From NCBI GenBank assembly GCA_944390205.1, contig CALXPF010000003.1:1-41293 (forward strand): 41,293 bases of DNA. Reading direction: 5' to 3'. Each line of letters begins with the position of its first letter. Position 1 is the first letter of the stretch. The notes beneath the pieces are model-generated. The model searched no databases, had not been told where the DNA came from, and was given only the letters and a program-made list of their open reading frames with translations. This document shows positions 26,282 to 36,900 of the stretch, piece by piece. Made by a program: the position numbers and the translations under genes. Source of the DNA: an uncultured Alphaproteobacteria bacterium. GTDB lineage: Bacteria > Pseudomonadota > Alphaproteobacteria > CAAHEQ01 > UBA3637.

Positions 26282-26310
26282 TTGATTTTTTGAGATTTTG
26301 AGAGTAAAAC
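26282..26310 (+). promoter_or_regulatory. Candidate antiporter promoter
   Basis: TTGATT (26282-26287), 17 bp, TAAAAC (26305-26310). The rest of the 264-bp gap 26128-26391 shows only a weak hairpin near 26145-26175 that could end the ABC-F transcript. Confidence 0.4.
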
Positions 26311-26391
26311 TAAAGCGTTTTCAAATAGATTACGCATTCATCCTCTCGGACTGTTTGTGTTTGTTTAAAATTTATTCTACGGATCAAAAAA

Positions 26392-28740
26392 ATGCACGGA
26401 ATACCAACTTTAATTACTGATTTGACACTCATTACGATTTACGGAGCTCTTATTACTTTGTTATTTAAATGGATGAAGCAACCGGTTGTTTTGGGGTATA
26501 TCATTGCCGGCATTTTAGCCGGTCCGCATTTTAATGCACTTCCGACCGTTACGGATAATGAAAGCATTAAAATCTGGGCGGATATCGGCGTTATCTTTCT
26601 TTTATTCAGCTTGGGGTTGGAATTTAGTTTTAAAAAGATTGTCAATGTCGGGAAAGCCGCGATGATCACGGCAAACGCCAATATTTTATTTATGCTGTTT
26701 CTGGGCTATAACGTGGGACTGATGTTGGGGTGGACAACGACAGACAGTTTGTTTTTGGGGGGGATGATTTCAATGTCATCCACAACCATTATCATCAAGG
26801 CTTTTGAAGAGCTCAATCTCAAAAAAATGAAATTTACCGATTTGGTTTTCGGCGTATTGGTTGTTGAAGACATGGTGGGTATTTTACTTTTGGTTTTACT
26901 TCCGACCATTGCCCTCAGCAACAGTGTTAACAGTACCGAATTATTACTCAGCACCTCAAAACTCATTTTCTTTTTGGTGATTTGCTTTGTGATCGGCATT
27001 TACATTATTCCGACATTTATTTCCAAAGTGGCTCGCTATTTAAATGACGAAATGTTATTGTTGGTTTCGATCGGATTGTGTTTAAGCATGGTTTTGCTTG
27101 CGACAAAATCCGGTTTTTCATCGGCTTTGGGAGCCTTTATCATGGGATCCATTTTAGCGGAAGCCAGCATTGTCCATCGAATTGAAACCGTCCTAAAACC
27201 GGTAAAAGATTTCTTTGGCGCCGTCTTCTTTATTTCTGTCGGAATGATGGTGGATCCGGCCATGTTCCTTGAGTATGCTTGGCCGATCGCCGTTATCACG
27301 CTGATTGTCATGGTCGGTAAAATTTTGTTCTCATGTTTTGGATTTATGCTGTCGGGGCAACCGCTTAAAACATCAATCTTATGCGGTTTTTCATTGGCTC
27401 AAGTCGGTGAATTTGCCTTCATTATCGCCGCCCTCGGGATGAGCCTCGGGGTTATCAGTGACTATGTTTATCCGATCATTGTAGCTGTTTCCGTTATCAC
27501 GACATTCACAACGCCGATGATGATCAAGTCCGCTGTTCCGTTTTACAATAAACTCAATAAGATTCTGCCCGAAAAATGGCATGATTTTTTGGATCGCAAC
27601 ACATCACGTCTTCCCGACTCGCATGAAGAAACGAATTTATGGAAAGACCTGTTTAAAAACTTTTTCATTCGTTTCTTTTTATTCTCTATTATTTTAATTT
27701 TTATCGTCAACCTCTCGTTCCATGTTTTCCAACCGTTGGTTCTCAAAACTTTTCCGAACTGGGAGGGACGTATTCTCATGACCATAACAACCCTCATGAT
27801 GATGGCACCGTTTTTGAACGGTCTGTTGGTTTCTAAAAGTAAAGTTTTACAATTGTATTTCGATTTATGGTTGGCTAAAAAATCAAACCGGATTCCGCTC
27901 ATTTTATTAACCAGTTTTAGAATTTTGACGGTCGTCTTTTTTGTCATGATTGTCATTCAACAATTTTTAACCGCCAATCCGATCGTCACGTCTTTGTTGG
28001 TTATCGGCTCTATTTTCTTGTTGTTAAAATCCAAGTGGGTTTTAAACCAATATATGAAAATCGAAACACAGTTTTTGGTCAATTTAAACAGAGAACAAAT
28101 GGAAAATCAGTTTAAAAACACCAAACAGGAAAGCCGTATTTCGGATGAAGAACAGTGGTTGGATTCTTCCTTATCCATTGCACAGTTTAATATTGAAGAT
28201 TTAAGTTTCTTTGCGAACAAACCGTTACGAGAAACACAATTTCAAGAGAATTTTGCCATAAATGTTTTAAAAATCATTCGTGGCAAGCAAGTGATCAGTG
28301 TTCCGAGAGGATCTGAAATTCTTTTGGCTGGCGATAACCTATTGGTTGTCGGTACGGATAAGCAAATTAAACTCTTTAAAAACGCCATGAAAAATAAAGG
28401 GCTCAAAAACACAACCATTGCCGAAAGTGAAGACAAAAGCATCAATTTACATGACTACATTTTATCTCAGGAAAAATACGAGATTAAAAATGATACCATT
28501 ATTTTATGTTGTGCCGTTCAAGTGACTAAAGAATCTCTTTTGGCCGGTCATACCATTCACGAATCCAATATTCGCAACAAAACAAAATGTCTTGTTGTCG
28601 GAGTGGAACGAAAATCTTCCCTGTTTATTAATCCGGATGTTTCTTTTACCTTTAAAGAGGGAGATTTGATCTGGATTGTCGGGGAACAAAAAGCCGTTTC
28701 CAAAGAGGTCTTTCGAGAGCGCTCTTTCCAAACAGCCTAA
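26392..28740 (+). CDS. CPA2 cation/proton antiporter with two TrkA-C domains
   Basis: 782 residues. Residues 1-390 are a Na+/H+ exchanger domain (KQPVVLGYIIAGILAGP, then GLEFSFKKI and the SMSSTTIIIKAFEEL motif). Further membrane helices at about 420-540 follow. Two soluble regulatory domains resembling TrkA-C are at about 595-670 (LSFFANKPLRETQF) and 690-775 (LLAGHTIHESNIRNK, then FKEGDLIWIVG). A separate NAD-binding TrkA-N domain is not visible, unlike KefB/KefC. It is likely a K+ or Na+/H+ antiporter of the inner membrane. The last codons lie inside a 128-bp tandem duplication. Confidence 0.88.
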   Translation: MHGIPTLITDLTLITIYGALITLLFKWMKQPVVLGYIIAGILAGPHFNALPTVTDNESIKIWADIGVIFLLFSLGLEFSFKKIVNVGKAAMITANANILFMLFLGYNVGLMLGWTTTDSLFLGGMISMSSTTIIIKAFEELNLKKMKFTDLVFGVLVVEDMVGILLLVLLPTIALSNSVNSTELLLSTSKLIFFLVICFVIGIYIIPTFISKVARYLNDEMLLLVSIGLCLSMVLLATKSGFSSALGAFIMGSILAEASIVHRIETVLKPVKDFFGAVFFISVGMMVDPAMFLEYAWPIAVITLIVMVGKILFSCFGFMLSGQPLKTSILCGFSLAQVGEFAFIIAALGMSLGVISDYVYPIIVAVSVITTFTTPMMIKSAVPFYNKLNKILPEKWHDFLDRNTSRLPDSHEETNLWKDLFKNFFIRFFLFSIILIFIVNLSFHVFQPLVLKTFPNWEGRILMTITTLMMMAPFLNGLLVSKSKVLQLYFDLWLAKKSNRIPLILLTSFRILTVVFFVMIVIQQFLTANPIVTSLLVIGSIFLLLKSKWVLNQYMKIETQFLVNLNREQMENQFKNTKQESRISDEEQWLDSSLSIAQFNIEDLSFFANKPLRETQFQENFAINVLKIIRGKQVISVPRGSEILLAGDNLLVVGTDKQIKLFKNAMKNKGLKNTTIAESEDKSINLHDYILSQEKYEIKNDTIILCCAVQVTKESLLAGHTIHESNIRNKTKCLVVGVERKSSLFINPDVSFTFKEGDLIWIVGEQKAVSKEVFRERSFQTA

Positions 28741-28962
28741 CGGGGACACCGCTCTTTTTATCTCAGACACTCTTTCTTGTCACTCATAAAGCGGGGTGAC
28801 GATCGGTAGTGAGATTAGGCTCCTGCCTGTTGGGGGTCTTTCGAGAGCGCTCTTTCCAAACAGCCTAACGGGGACACCGCTCTTTTTATCTCAGACACTC
28901 TTTCTTGTCACTCATAAAGCGGGGTGGCGATCGGTAGCGAGATTAGTCTCCTGCCTGATGGT
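28707..28962 (+). repeat. 128-bp tandem duplication over the antiporter stop codon
   Basis: Copy 1 is 28707-28834 and copy 2 is 28835-28962. The first 92 bp are identical, and differences appear only later (28799, 28810, 28819, 28830, 28834). Copy 1 includes the last antiporter codons and its TAA; copy 2 repeats them untranslated. Each unit has an AGAGCG and CGCTCTTTTT pair that could form a weak terminator. Confidence 0.95.
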
Positions 28963-29006
28963 TGCAACAAGTTTTGAAAGAATAATCAGGGCACACATGA
29001 AAGAGG

Positions 29007-29375
29007 CTAATTAAAAACCCCGTACAAAATAACGCCCCAACTTAACATCATGTTAACAAAAGACAAAAGGACCAATAAACTTCCGATATCTTTTGCTTTT
29101 TTAGACAAATCATGATACTCGGGTGAGATACGATCCACAAGAGTTTCAATGGCCGTATTGACCAATTCCATGATCAAGACAAAAAGAAGTGAAAAAAACA
29201 AAACGACCCACTCCAATCCGCTTACCGGCAAGAAAAAAGAAATGCCCCCCAAAATCGTACAAACAAGCAGATCCTGTCGAAAAGCCTCTTCACTCTTAAA
29301 AGAGGCCGTAAATCCGCTCCATGAATAGGTAAAAGCTTTTAAAATCCGTTTCAATCCGGTCTCGGTTGCTTTCAT
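29007..29375 (-). CDS. dgkA: Diacylglycerol kinase, integral membrane type
   Basis: 122 residues, matching proteobacterial DgkA in length and pattern. It has an N-terminal amphipathic part, Glu29-Glu30 near FRQD, three membrane helices, and the catalytic signature MELVNTAIETLVDRIS (Glu70, Asn73, Glu77) with EYHDLSKKAKDIGS. It phosphorylates diacylglycerol to phosphatidic acid in the inner membrane, recycling lipid left over from envelope glycan modification. AAGGAGAG stands before the ATG. It is transcribed divergently from clpB and convergent with the antiporter. Confidence 0.95.
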   Translation of the reverse strand: MKATETGLKRILKAFTYSWSGFTASFKSEEAFRQDLLVCTILGGISFFLPVSGLEWVVLFFSLLFVLIMELVNTAIETLVDRISPEYHDLSKKAKDIGSLLVLLSFVNMMLSWGVILYGVFN

Positions 29376-29497
29376 GGGTTCTCTCCTTCATAATATGAGG
29401 GGAAATTTAATCTACTTTTTCATAAAAATCAATAAATTTATAGAAAATCAGCCCCCTCTTCCGAATTTTCAGATCACAAAAAAACAAAAATTTCCTC

Positions 29498-29526
29498 TTG
29501 AAAAACGAGACATACTTTCCTATGTA
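29498..29526 (+). promoter_or_regulatory. clpB promoter, possibly heat-shock type
   Basis: TTGAAA (29498-29503), 17 bp, TATGTA (29521-29526) as a sigma-70 match. The same bases read CTTGAA, 16 bp, CCTATGT, which resembles the RpoH pattern of alphaproteobacteria. Heat-shock control fits the gene, but the two sigma factors cannot be told apart here. Confidence 0.5.
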
Positions 29527-29550
29527 ATATAAAAAGAAAGGGGTTTTTAA

Positions 29551-32052
29551 ATGAACAGTGAAAAATTAACAGACAGAAGTCAAGGATTTATCCAATCAGC
29601 CCAATCATTGGCTGTTCGAAACTCAAACCAGTTTTTAACGCCGGAACATTTATTGAAAGTTCTGTTGGATGATAAGGAGGGATTGGCCGCCACGCTTTTA
29701 ATGAAAGCGGGAGCCAATGTATCGGAAATTCGATCGAAAGTGGAAGAAGAAGTCAGAAACCTTCCGCAAGTTCAAGGGGCCGGTGTTCAAATATCCGCCT
29801 CTCAAAGTTTTTTAAAAGTATTGGATTTGGCAGAACAAATGGCTGACAAAGCCAAAGATTCCTATGTGACGGTAGAACGGCTTTTACAGGCCTTGATTGC
29901 CACAAAATCTTATGGGGTTGATTCTAAAAAGCTCAATGAAGTGATCAATGACATGAGACAGGGCAGAACGGCTCAATCGCCACAAGCGGAAGATTCTTTT
30001 GAGGCGCTCAAAAAATATGCGACCGACTTTACCGAACGAGCCCGTCAGGGAAAACTGGATCCGGTCATCGGACGAGACGAAGAGATCAGACACACCATTC
30101 AGGTTTTGTCTCGTCGGACCAAAAACAATCCCATTTTGATCGGTGAACCGGGAGTCGGAAAAACCGCCATCGTGGAGGGATTGGCTCTGCGGATCGTCAA
30201 CGGGGATGTTCCCGAAAGTTTAAATCATAAAAGGCTCATGGCTTTGGATATGGGCGCCTTAATTGCCGGAGCCAAATATCGAGGCGAGTTTGAAGAGCGA
30301 TTAAAAGCCGTTTTGCAAGAAGTCAGTGCCTCCAACGGTCAAATTATTCTTTTCATTGATGAAATGCACACAGTTGTCGGTGCCGGTGCGACAAGCGGTT
30401 CCATGGATGCGTCCAATCTGTTAAAGCCGGCGTTGGCTCGAGGAGAATTACACTGTATCGGAGCCACCACCCTCAAAGAGTACCAAAAATATATTGAAAA
30501 AGATCAGGCTTTCGCCCGTCGTTTTCAACCGGTCTACGTCAATGAGCCTCAAGTTGAAGAGACAATTTCCATTTTGAGAGGGATTAAAGAAAAATATGAA
30601 CTTCATCACGGAGTACGAATTTCGGACGCTTCTTTAGTCGCTGCCGCCGTCATGTCAAACCGATACATCACCGACCGTTTTTTGCCGGATAAAGCCATTG
30701 ATTTAATTGACGAGGCTGCCAGTAAACTCCGAATGGCGATTGATTCAAAACCGGAACATTTGGATGAGATTGATCGCCGTCTCATTCAATTAAAAATTGA
30801 ACGTGAGGCCCTTAAAAAAGAGCCGGATCAAGCCTCAAAAGAACGGCTTTCAAAAATTGAAGAAGAAATCAAAACATTAGAGAAACAATCGTTGGATGAA
30901 ACACAAAACTGGAATGCACATAAAAACAGCATTCAGGAAGCCAATCGCTTGAGAGAACAACTGGATAAAGCCAGAAGCGATGTTGAAAAAGCGCTTAGAG
31001 ACGGTCTTTATGAAAAAGCCGGAGAACTTCAATATAAAGAAATTCCGGAGTTGGAAAAGAAATTGGCAGAATTAAATAAACAAAATCAAGAGCGAACAAC
31101 GGTTGAGACCGTCACACCGGATCTCATCGCCGGCGTTATCTCGAAATGGACAGGGATTCCCGTTGATAAACTCATGGGAAGCGAGCGAGAAAAACTTTTG
31201 TCCATGGAAACTAAAATTGCAGAGCGTGTGGTAGGACAAGAAGAGGCCATTAAAGCCGTTTCCAATGCCGTTCGGCGATCTCGTTCCGGATTAAAAGACC
31301 CCAACAGGCCGATCGGTTCCTTCTTATTTTTGGGGCCGACCGGTGTCGGAAAAACCGAATTGGCGAAAGCACTGGCCGAATTTTTATTTGATGAAGAATC
31401 AGCCTATCTGCGGATTGATATGTCCGAGTACATGGAGAAACATGCGGTTGCTCGTTTAATCGGCGCCCCTCCGGGATATGTCGGTTATGACGAAGGAGGT
31501 GTTTTGACGGAAGCCGTCAGAAGAAGACCCTATCAAGTCATTTTGTTTGATGAAGTTGAAAAAGCGCATCCGGATGTTTTCAATATTTTATTGCAGGTCT
31601 TGGATGACGGACGATTGACGGACGGACAAGGAAGAACGGTTGATTTTAAAAATACCTTCTTAATTATGACATCAAATTTGGGAACGGATCAAAAAACAAA
31701 AGACATTCGAGAAATTCTCAAATCGTTCTTCCGACCCGAGTTCATCAATCGCTTGGACGAGATTATCGTTTTCAATCCGCTCAAGAAAGAGAATATTCGT
31801 CAAATCGTTGATATTCAATTAAAACGTCTTCAAGATCGTTTAAAAGAACGCCATATTACATTAAAATTGGACGACAAGGCGAAAGATTGGTTAGCTGACA
31901 ACGGATATGATGAAGCATTCGGAGCAAGACCGCTTAAACGCTTAATCCAGCAAGAAATTGAAAATCCTTTGGCCATCAAATTACTGGATGGAGAGATTAA
32001 AGACAATTCAACGGTTTTAATTTCGGCGGATAAAAATAAATTAATTTTCTAA
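29551..32052 (+). CDS. clpB: ATP-dependent chaperone ClpB
   Basis: 833 residues, a double-AAA+ disaggregase that works with DnaK. It has the Clp N-domain (1-145), Walker A1 GEPGVGKT at 198-205, the coiled-coil middle domain at about 395-525 (rich in Glu, Lys and Leu), and Walker A2 GPTGVGKT at 595-602. The arginine finger region [11 protein letters not shown] and the C-terminal small domain are present. No ClpP-binding loop is expected. It is about 25 residues shorter than typical ClpB, with part of the loss after TSNLG, where others carry an 8-12 residue insert. AAAGGGG precedes the ATG. A strong terminator follows. Confidence 0.96.
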   Translation: MNSEKLTDRSQGFIQSAQSLAVRNSNQFLTPEHLLKVLLDDKEGLAATLLMKAGANVSEIRSKVEEEVRNLPQVQGAGVQISASQSFLKVLDLAEQMADKAKDSYVTVERLLQALIATKSYGVDSKKLNEVINDMRQGRTAQSPQAEDSFEALKKYATDFTERARQGKLDPVIGRDEEIRHTIQVLSRRTKNNPILIGEPGVGKTAIVEGLALRIVNGDVPESLNHKRLMALDMGALIAGAKYRGEFEERLKAVLQEVSASNGQIILFIDEMHTVVGAGATSGSMDASNLLKPALARGELHCIGATTLKEYQKYIEKDQAFARRFQPVYVNEPQVEETISILRGIKEKYELHHGVRISDASLVAAAVMSNRYITDRFLPDKAIDLIDEAASKLRMAIDSKPEHLDEIDRRLIQLKIEREALKKEPDQASKERLSKIEEEIKTLEKQSLDETQNWNAHKNSIQEANRLREQLDKARSDVEKALRDGLYEKAGELQYKEIPELEKKLAELNKQNQERTTVETVTPDLIAGVISKWTGIPVDKLMGSEREKLLSMETKIAERVVGQEEAIKAVSNAVRRSRSGLKDPNRPIGSFLFLGPTGVGKTELAKALAEFLFDEESAYLRIDMSEYMEKHAVARLIGAPPGYVGYDEGGVLTEAVRRRPYQVILFDEVEKAHPDVFNILLQVLDDGRLTDGQGRTVDFKNTFLIMTSNLGTDQKTKDIREILKSFFRPEFINRLDEIIVFNPLKKENIRQIVDIQLKRLQDRLKERHITLKLDDKAKDWLADNGYDEAFGARPLKRLIQQEIENPLAIKLLDGEIKDNSTVLISADKNKLIF

Positions 32053-32079
32053 AAAAAGCTCCTGAAAAGGAGCTTTTTT
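32053..32079 (+). terminator. clpB terminator
   Basis: AAAAAGCTCCT, a GAAA loop, AGGAGCTTTTT: a perfect 11-bp hairpin directly after the stop codon, with a T-run. Confidence 0.95.
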
Positions 32080-32099
32080 ACAATCCGCTTATGCGATTT

Positions 32100-33605
32100 T
32101 TAATGCGGAATTGTCTTCGAATCTGCCGATATCACGGGTGAATCGGTTGTGGGCGAGACTTCTTTTGATTCCATGTCTCCCCCGATGGCCTTATAAAAAC
32201 GAATCAGATTTTGATAAAGGAGTGCATTGGATTCGGTCAATGATGTTTGAGCCGTCAAACGGCGTTGTTCGGCGTTTAAAACTTCCGAATAGTCAATCAG
32301 TCCGTTTTGATATTTATTTCTGGTTCCGGCGGCGGCATCGGAAATACGGCGATAAGCCTGAGCAAGCGATTGATTTCTCTTTTTTTCCTTTTCCAAAGAG
32401 ACCATGGCGTTTTTAATCTCGGCAGCGGCGGTCAACAGCGTTTGTTCGTATGCAATCACTTGCTCTTCTTTTAAAAGCTTTTGCAAATCAACACGAGCCA
32501 TCAGTTCACCGAAATGGAAAATCGGAACGGTTATCTCCGGCGTATACCCGTATGTATAACTTTTATGATTAAACAACTGTGGAAATTGTATTGATTCAAA
32601 GCCCAATAATCCCGATAAACTGATTTTGGGAAACAAGTCGGCCACGGCACTTCCGACAAGGGCGTTTTGGGCGATTAAATTTTCTTCCGCGACTCGAACA
32701 TCCGGTCTGTTTTTCAAAACATCCATCGGCAATCCGTATAATTGATCCAACGGATAAGAAAATCTCCGTTGCAGACAATTTCTTTTTTGACGTGCTAATT
32801 GTTCGTTTAATTCCCCCGGTAATTTACCGAGTAAAAGCGCTAAGGCATTTTGAGAAGCAATCAACTCTTGCTCCAATTGAGGAATAGAAGCCTTTGTTGT
32901 CTCAACCAAATAAGCTGATTGGTCAAGGGTCATTTGATCTGTCAATCCCGTTTGATACTTATCTTTTGTTAACTGATACAAATTTTCCTGCACGTTTAGA
33001 TTTTGTCGAGCTTGTCTGATCAATTCTTCATTTTTTCGAATATCAATATATGTCTGAGCAACCTCGGCGATCAAAGAGACCGAAACATTTTTTAAAGATT
33101 CGATATCGGCACGCTCTTGAGCCTGTGCTGCTTCAATTTGACGGCGTGTTCCTCCGAATATGTCTATTTCCCAGCTCATATCCAGCCCCGCTTGATAGTA
33201 ATCTTCCCGAACAATTCGATCAAAATTCATATGACGACTTTCATTGGAATAATTATACTCAAAGGCAGAATCAAAAGAGGGGAATAAATAACTTTTCTGA
33301 ATACGCAGTGTTTCTCTGCTTTGCCTTAAGCGAATTAAAGATGTTCTGATCGTCGGGCTCTTTCTTAAAGCTTCTTGAATCAAGCTTTTGAGCGTTTCAT
33401 CTTGAAAATCCAAAAGACTTTGTGGTTTTAAAAGAGGTTGTTTCGGTTGAAGAGACAAAGCTCTTTCAATTCGATTATCTTCAAAAAAGACAGGCTGTTC
33501 ATAATCGGGTCCCAAAAGACATCCGGATACAAGTAAAAAGAAAGCCGTACTCAAAAAAAGCTTTTCGATATCACGGATCGGTGTCTTTTTTTGAAACCGC
33601 TTCAT
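32100..33605 (-). CDS. Outer-membrane efflux lipoprotein (TolC/NodT type, pump 2)
   Basis: 501 residues. A signal peptide ends in the lipobox LVSGC with Cys29, so it is lipid-anchored like OprM. Two repeats of the OEP domain follow, each with long alpha-hairpin helices (SLIQEALRKSPTIRTSLIRL, then IDIRKNEELIRQARQNL; and LLTAAAEIKNAMVSLEKEKK in the second half). The GLPMDVLKNRPDVRVAEENL motif is characteristic. It forms the trimeric channel for the pump. Its ATG overlaps the stop of the 101-residue gene (ATGA), making it the last gene of a four-gene operon. Confidence 0.94.
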   Translation of the reverse strand: MKRFQKKTPIRDIEKLFLSTAFFLLVSGCLLGPDYEQPVFFEDNRIERALSLQPKQPLLKPQSLLDFQDETLKSLIQEALRKSPTIRTSLIRLRQSRETLRIQKSYLFPSFDSAFEYNYSNESRHMNFDRIVREDYYQAGLDMSWEIDIFGGTRRQIEAAQAQERADIESLKNVSVSLIAEVAQTYIDIRKNEELIRQARQNLNVQENLYQLTKDKYQTGLTDQMTLDQSAYLVETTKASIPQLEQELIASQNALALLLGKLPGELNEQLARQKRNCLQRRFSYPLDQLYGLPMDVLKNRPDVRVAEENLIAQNALVGSAVADLFPKISLSGLLGFESIQFPQLFNHKSYTYGYTPEITVPIFHFGELMARVDLQKLLKEEQVIAYEQTLLTAAAEIKNAMVSLEKEKKRNQSLAQAYRRISDAAAGTRNKYQNGLIDYSEVLNAEQRRLTAQTSLTESNALLYQNLIRFYKAIGGDMESKEVSPTTDSPVISADSKTIPH

Positions 33606-33907
33606 TTTTCAATCCTTTCCGCCTCATTTTTAATCGGTGTCAAATCATTATCGAGTACCTGTTTGGCCATATCCAAAACGGTTGTACCCTCTTGTTGAGC
33701 CTCTTGAATGGTTTGTGCCTCTTGCATTTGCGTCTGATTCATCCGAGAAGATGAAAAATCAGGTTCCTCCATTTCCTCTTGAGCCTGAGCCCCCGTTTTT
33801 TCCAGATCCGTTTCCAACAAATCAATGATTTTTTGCGTCCATGGAAGTTGAAACAATAAAATCAAAATAAGGATGATACAAATAATTAAACCCCATACTT
33901 TCGTCAT
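33602..33907 (-). CDS. Small single-pass membrane protein within the RND operon
   Basis: 101 residues. It has one N-terminal membrane helix (residues 5-23, WGLIICIILILILLFQLPW), then a Glu/Gln-rich helical domain, probably periplasmic. No family recognised. Both ends overlap neighbouring genes by 4 nt (ATGA with the permease upstream and with the channel gene downstream), so it is made together with the pump. An accessory subunit of the pump is a reasonable guess from context only. Confidence 0.75.
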   Translation of the reverse strand: MTKVWGLIICIILILILLFQLPWTQKIIDLLETDLEKTGAQAQEEMEEPDFSSSRMNQTQMQEAQTIQEAQQEGTTVLDMAKQVLDNDLTPIKNEAERIEK

Positions 33908-36900
33908 TTTTTTCTCCTCTGTTTTTCCCCCGAGTTATCTTTTTTAATTTGTCTTTTCCCGTTTTCCAAAATCGTTTGAGGATGCCGTAAAGCGTATTTA
34001 TCCGCCCCTATTGCCAACAAAACAAATAAAGCCGGAATAAACAAAATACCAACCGTGACGGCCAGAATCATTCCGAAAAAGACGGCCGTTCCCATGGAAA
34101 TTTGACTGCCTGCTCCCGCTCCGGTTGCGAAAACCATGGGCATCACGCCCAAAATAAATGTTAAAGCCGTCATTAAAACGGCCCGAAACCGCTCTGAAGC
34201 TCCTTTTACCGCAGCCTCTAAAAGAGGCATTCCCGCCCGATGATAGGTTAAAATAAACTGAACAATTAAAATGGCATTTTTACTGGCCAATCCGATCAAT
34301 AAAACAATTCCGAGTTGTGCATAAATGCTTAACGGCAACCCCATTAAAGAAAGGCCGATCAAGGCTCCCAAAATAGCAAATACATTTGAAATAATAACCG
34401 AAACGGCAATAAGCCAACTTTCATAAAGAGCCACCAAAAACAAATATCCGAAAACAAACGCAAAAGCGATCAAAATAAATGCCAAGCCTCTCGTTTCCAC
34501 CTCTTGTAAACTTAATCCCGTCCATGCAATTTGAAATTGCCGTCCCAATGAAGAGGCCATATTCCGAACAACATCAATGGCAGTTCCGGTACTCACACCC
34601 GATCCGGCCGCCGCCGTAACGGAAGCTGTTTGATATTGGTTAAATCGATCAATAATTTTAGGAGCCATAACGATTTTAAACGAAAGAAGTTCTTTGAGTT
34701 GAACAAATCCCCCCGTATCAGTCGGAACATGTAAGTTTTCAATATTTTCAAAACTCTTTCGATAATCATAATCCGCCTGAACAATCACCTTATTAATCTG
34801 ACCGCCGGATGTTATATTATTAACATACCGTGAACCCAAATTATTTTGTAAAACAGTGAATAAAGAAGAAATGGAAACACCCAACATTTTTGCTTTTGTT
34901 CGATCTATCTCCAAATAAGCATGGGGGGTATCCGCCGAAAACGTACTGAAAGCAAATGAAAAGGAGGGATTTTTATTTAATTGTGTCAACAACGTATCTA
35001 GGGCATTCGAAAGCTCTTGAGTTGTCGTATTTGAATTGATTGCATTTAATTGAAACGATAATCCGTCACTGTTACCAACCCCCGGAATGGCCGGTAATGC
35101 AAAAAAATCGATTGAGACAAAAGAAGAGCTTTTATTGTCCCGTCTTGCTTGGTCCATTAAACTTTCCAGTGACAAAGCAGGAGCCGTTCGATCGCTCCAA
35201 GGATCCAGCCCGATAACGGCCATACCGATATTTTCACCGCCACTGCCCAAAAGACTGGCTCCGGAAATGCCGATAAAATAGCGAACCCCTTTCATTTTTA
35301 ATATTTTTTCGGACAGTTTATTTAATTCAATCTCTGTTTGATTGATGGAAGCCGTTTCCGGAAGTTGGATATTGGCAAAGAAAACGCCCTGATCTTCTTC
35401 CGGTAAAAAAGAAGTCGGCGTTTTAACAAACAAGAAAACAATAAAAGATACCGCAATACAAAACAGAAAAAACATCATCCATAAATGCGTTATCAATAAA
35501 CGGACGATTTTTAAATAGATATTTTGACATGATTCCAACAAGCGGTTAAACGGATCAAAAACTTTTTGCAGTAAATACCCTCCCCAAAATTTTCTTTCGT
35601 CTGGAAGAGAACTCTCTTTTTTTGTCAGCTTGTTCAATTGATGCGCGGGATGGCTGAAAAAAATAGCACATAGAGCCGGACTGAGCGTCAAGGCGTTGAT
35701 TGCCGATAAAACAACGGCGGTAGCAATTGTCACGGCAAACTGTTGATAAATTTTTCCGGTCATACCCGCCATCAATCCGACCGGAATAAAAATAGATAAC
35801 AAAACAAGTGTTGTCGCCACAATAGAAGAGCCGATATCTTTCATTGCCTGAACGGCGGCCGAAAGACTATCCAATTTTTTAAATTTCATTAAATACTGGA
35901 CACGCTCTACAACAATAATCGCATCATCCACCACCAATCCGATTGCCAAAATAAGAGCGAACAAGGTTAACAGATTGATATCAAAGCCCAAAACATATAA
36001 AACGGCAAAAGTCGTTATCAAAGAAACCGGAATGGTAATCGCCGGAATAAAAGTCGCTTTGCCGTTTTGCAAAAAAAGAAAAACAACCAAAACAACCAAA
36101 AGGAATGTCGTTGCCAACGTTGTCAATACATTTTGAATTGAAGCACTCACGAAAGAGGTTGCGTCATAAACCAGTTCCAATCGCATATCTTGCGGAAATG
36201 ATTTTTGAAGTCTTGCAATCTCCTTTTTGAGATTTTTCATGGTTGCCAAAGAATTGGAACCGGGGGTTTGACTAAGAGCAATAATAACCGCCGGCTGATT
36301 ATTATAAGAGGCTTCAAGTTCATAACTGTCGGCACCGATTTCCACACGAGCCACATCTTTTAAACGGACAATTCCGCCATCTTTTGAAACAGATAGAATA
36401 ATATTCTCAAACAATTCTACCGTATTTAACTGTCCCGTTGTCGTTAAGGTCAAAACCAAATTACTACCGGCCGTGGCGGGAGCCGATCCGATGGATCCGA
36501 TAGCGGCCTGTATATTTTGACTTTGAATGGCTTCTACAACTTTGTCACTATCCAATCCGAGAGCCGTCAATTTTTGAGGATCCAACCAAACCCGCATACT
36601 GTTTTGTGGGCCGTAAATATTGACGTCACTGACCCCGCTGACGCGTTCCAATGGATTTTGAATATTACTGTAAGCAAAATTACTCAAATATAGATTGTCA
36701 TACGTTCCTTTCGGAGAATCGAACACAAGAAATCCCAAAATATTGGCTGACTGAGTTTTAACACTTAATCCCTCTTGATTGACAATTGAAGGCAACAAAG
36801 AGGTGACTTGTTGCAATCTGTTTTCAACTTTTACCTGAGCCATATCCGGATCGACACCGATATTAAACGTGATTGTCAACTGATATGATCCGTTATCATT

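Noticed and set aside
28796-29014. 72-residue open frame after the antiporter
   Set aside because: It runs through the duplicated 3' flank and has no ribosome binding site; it is a by-product of the duplication.
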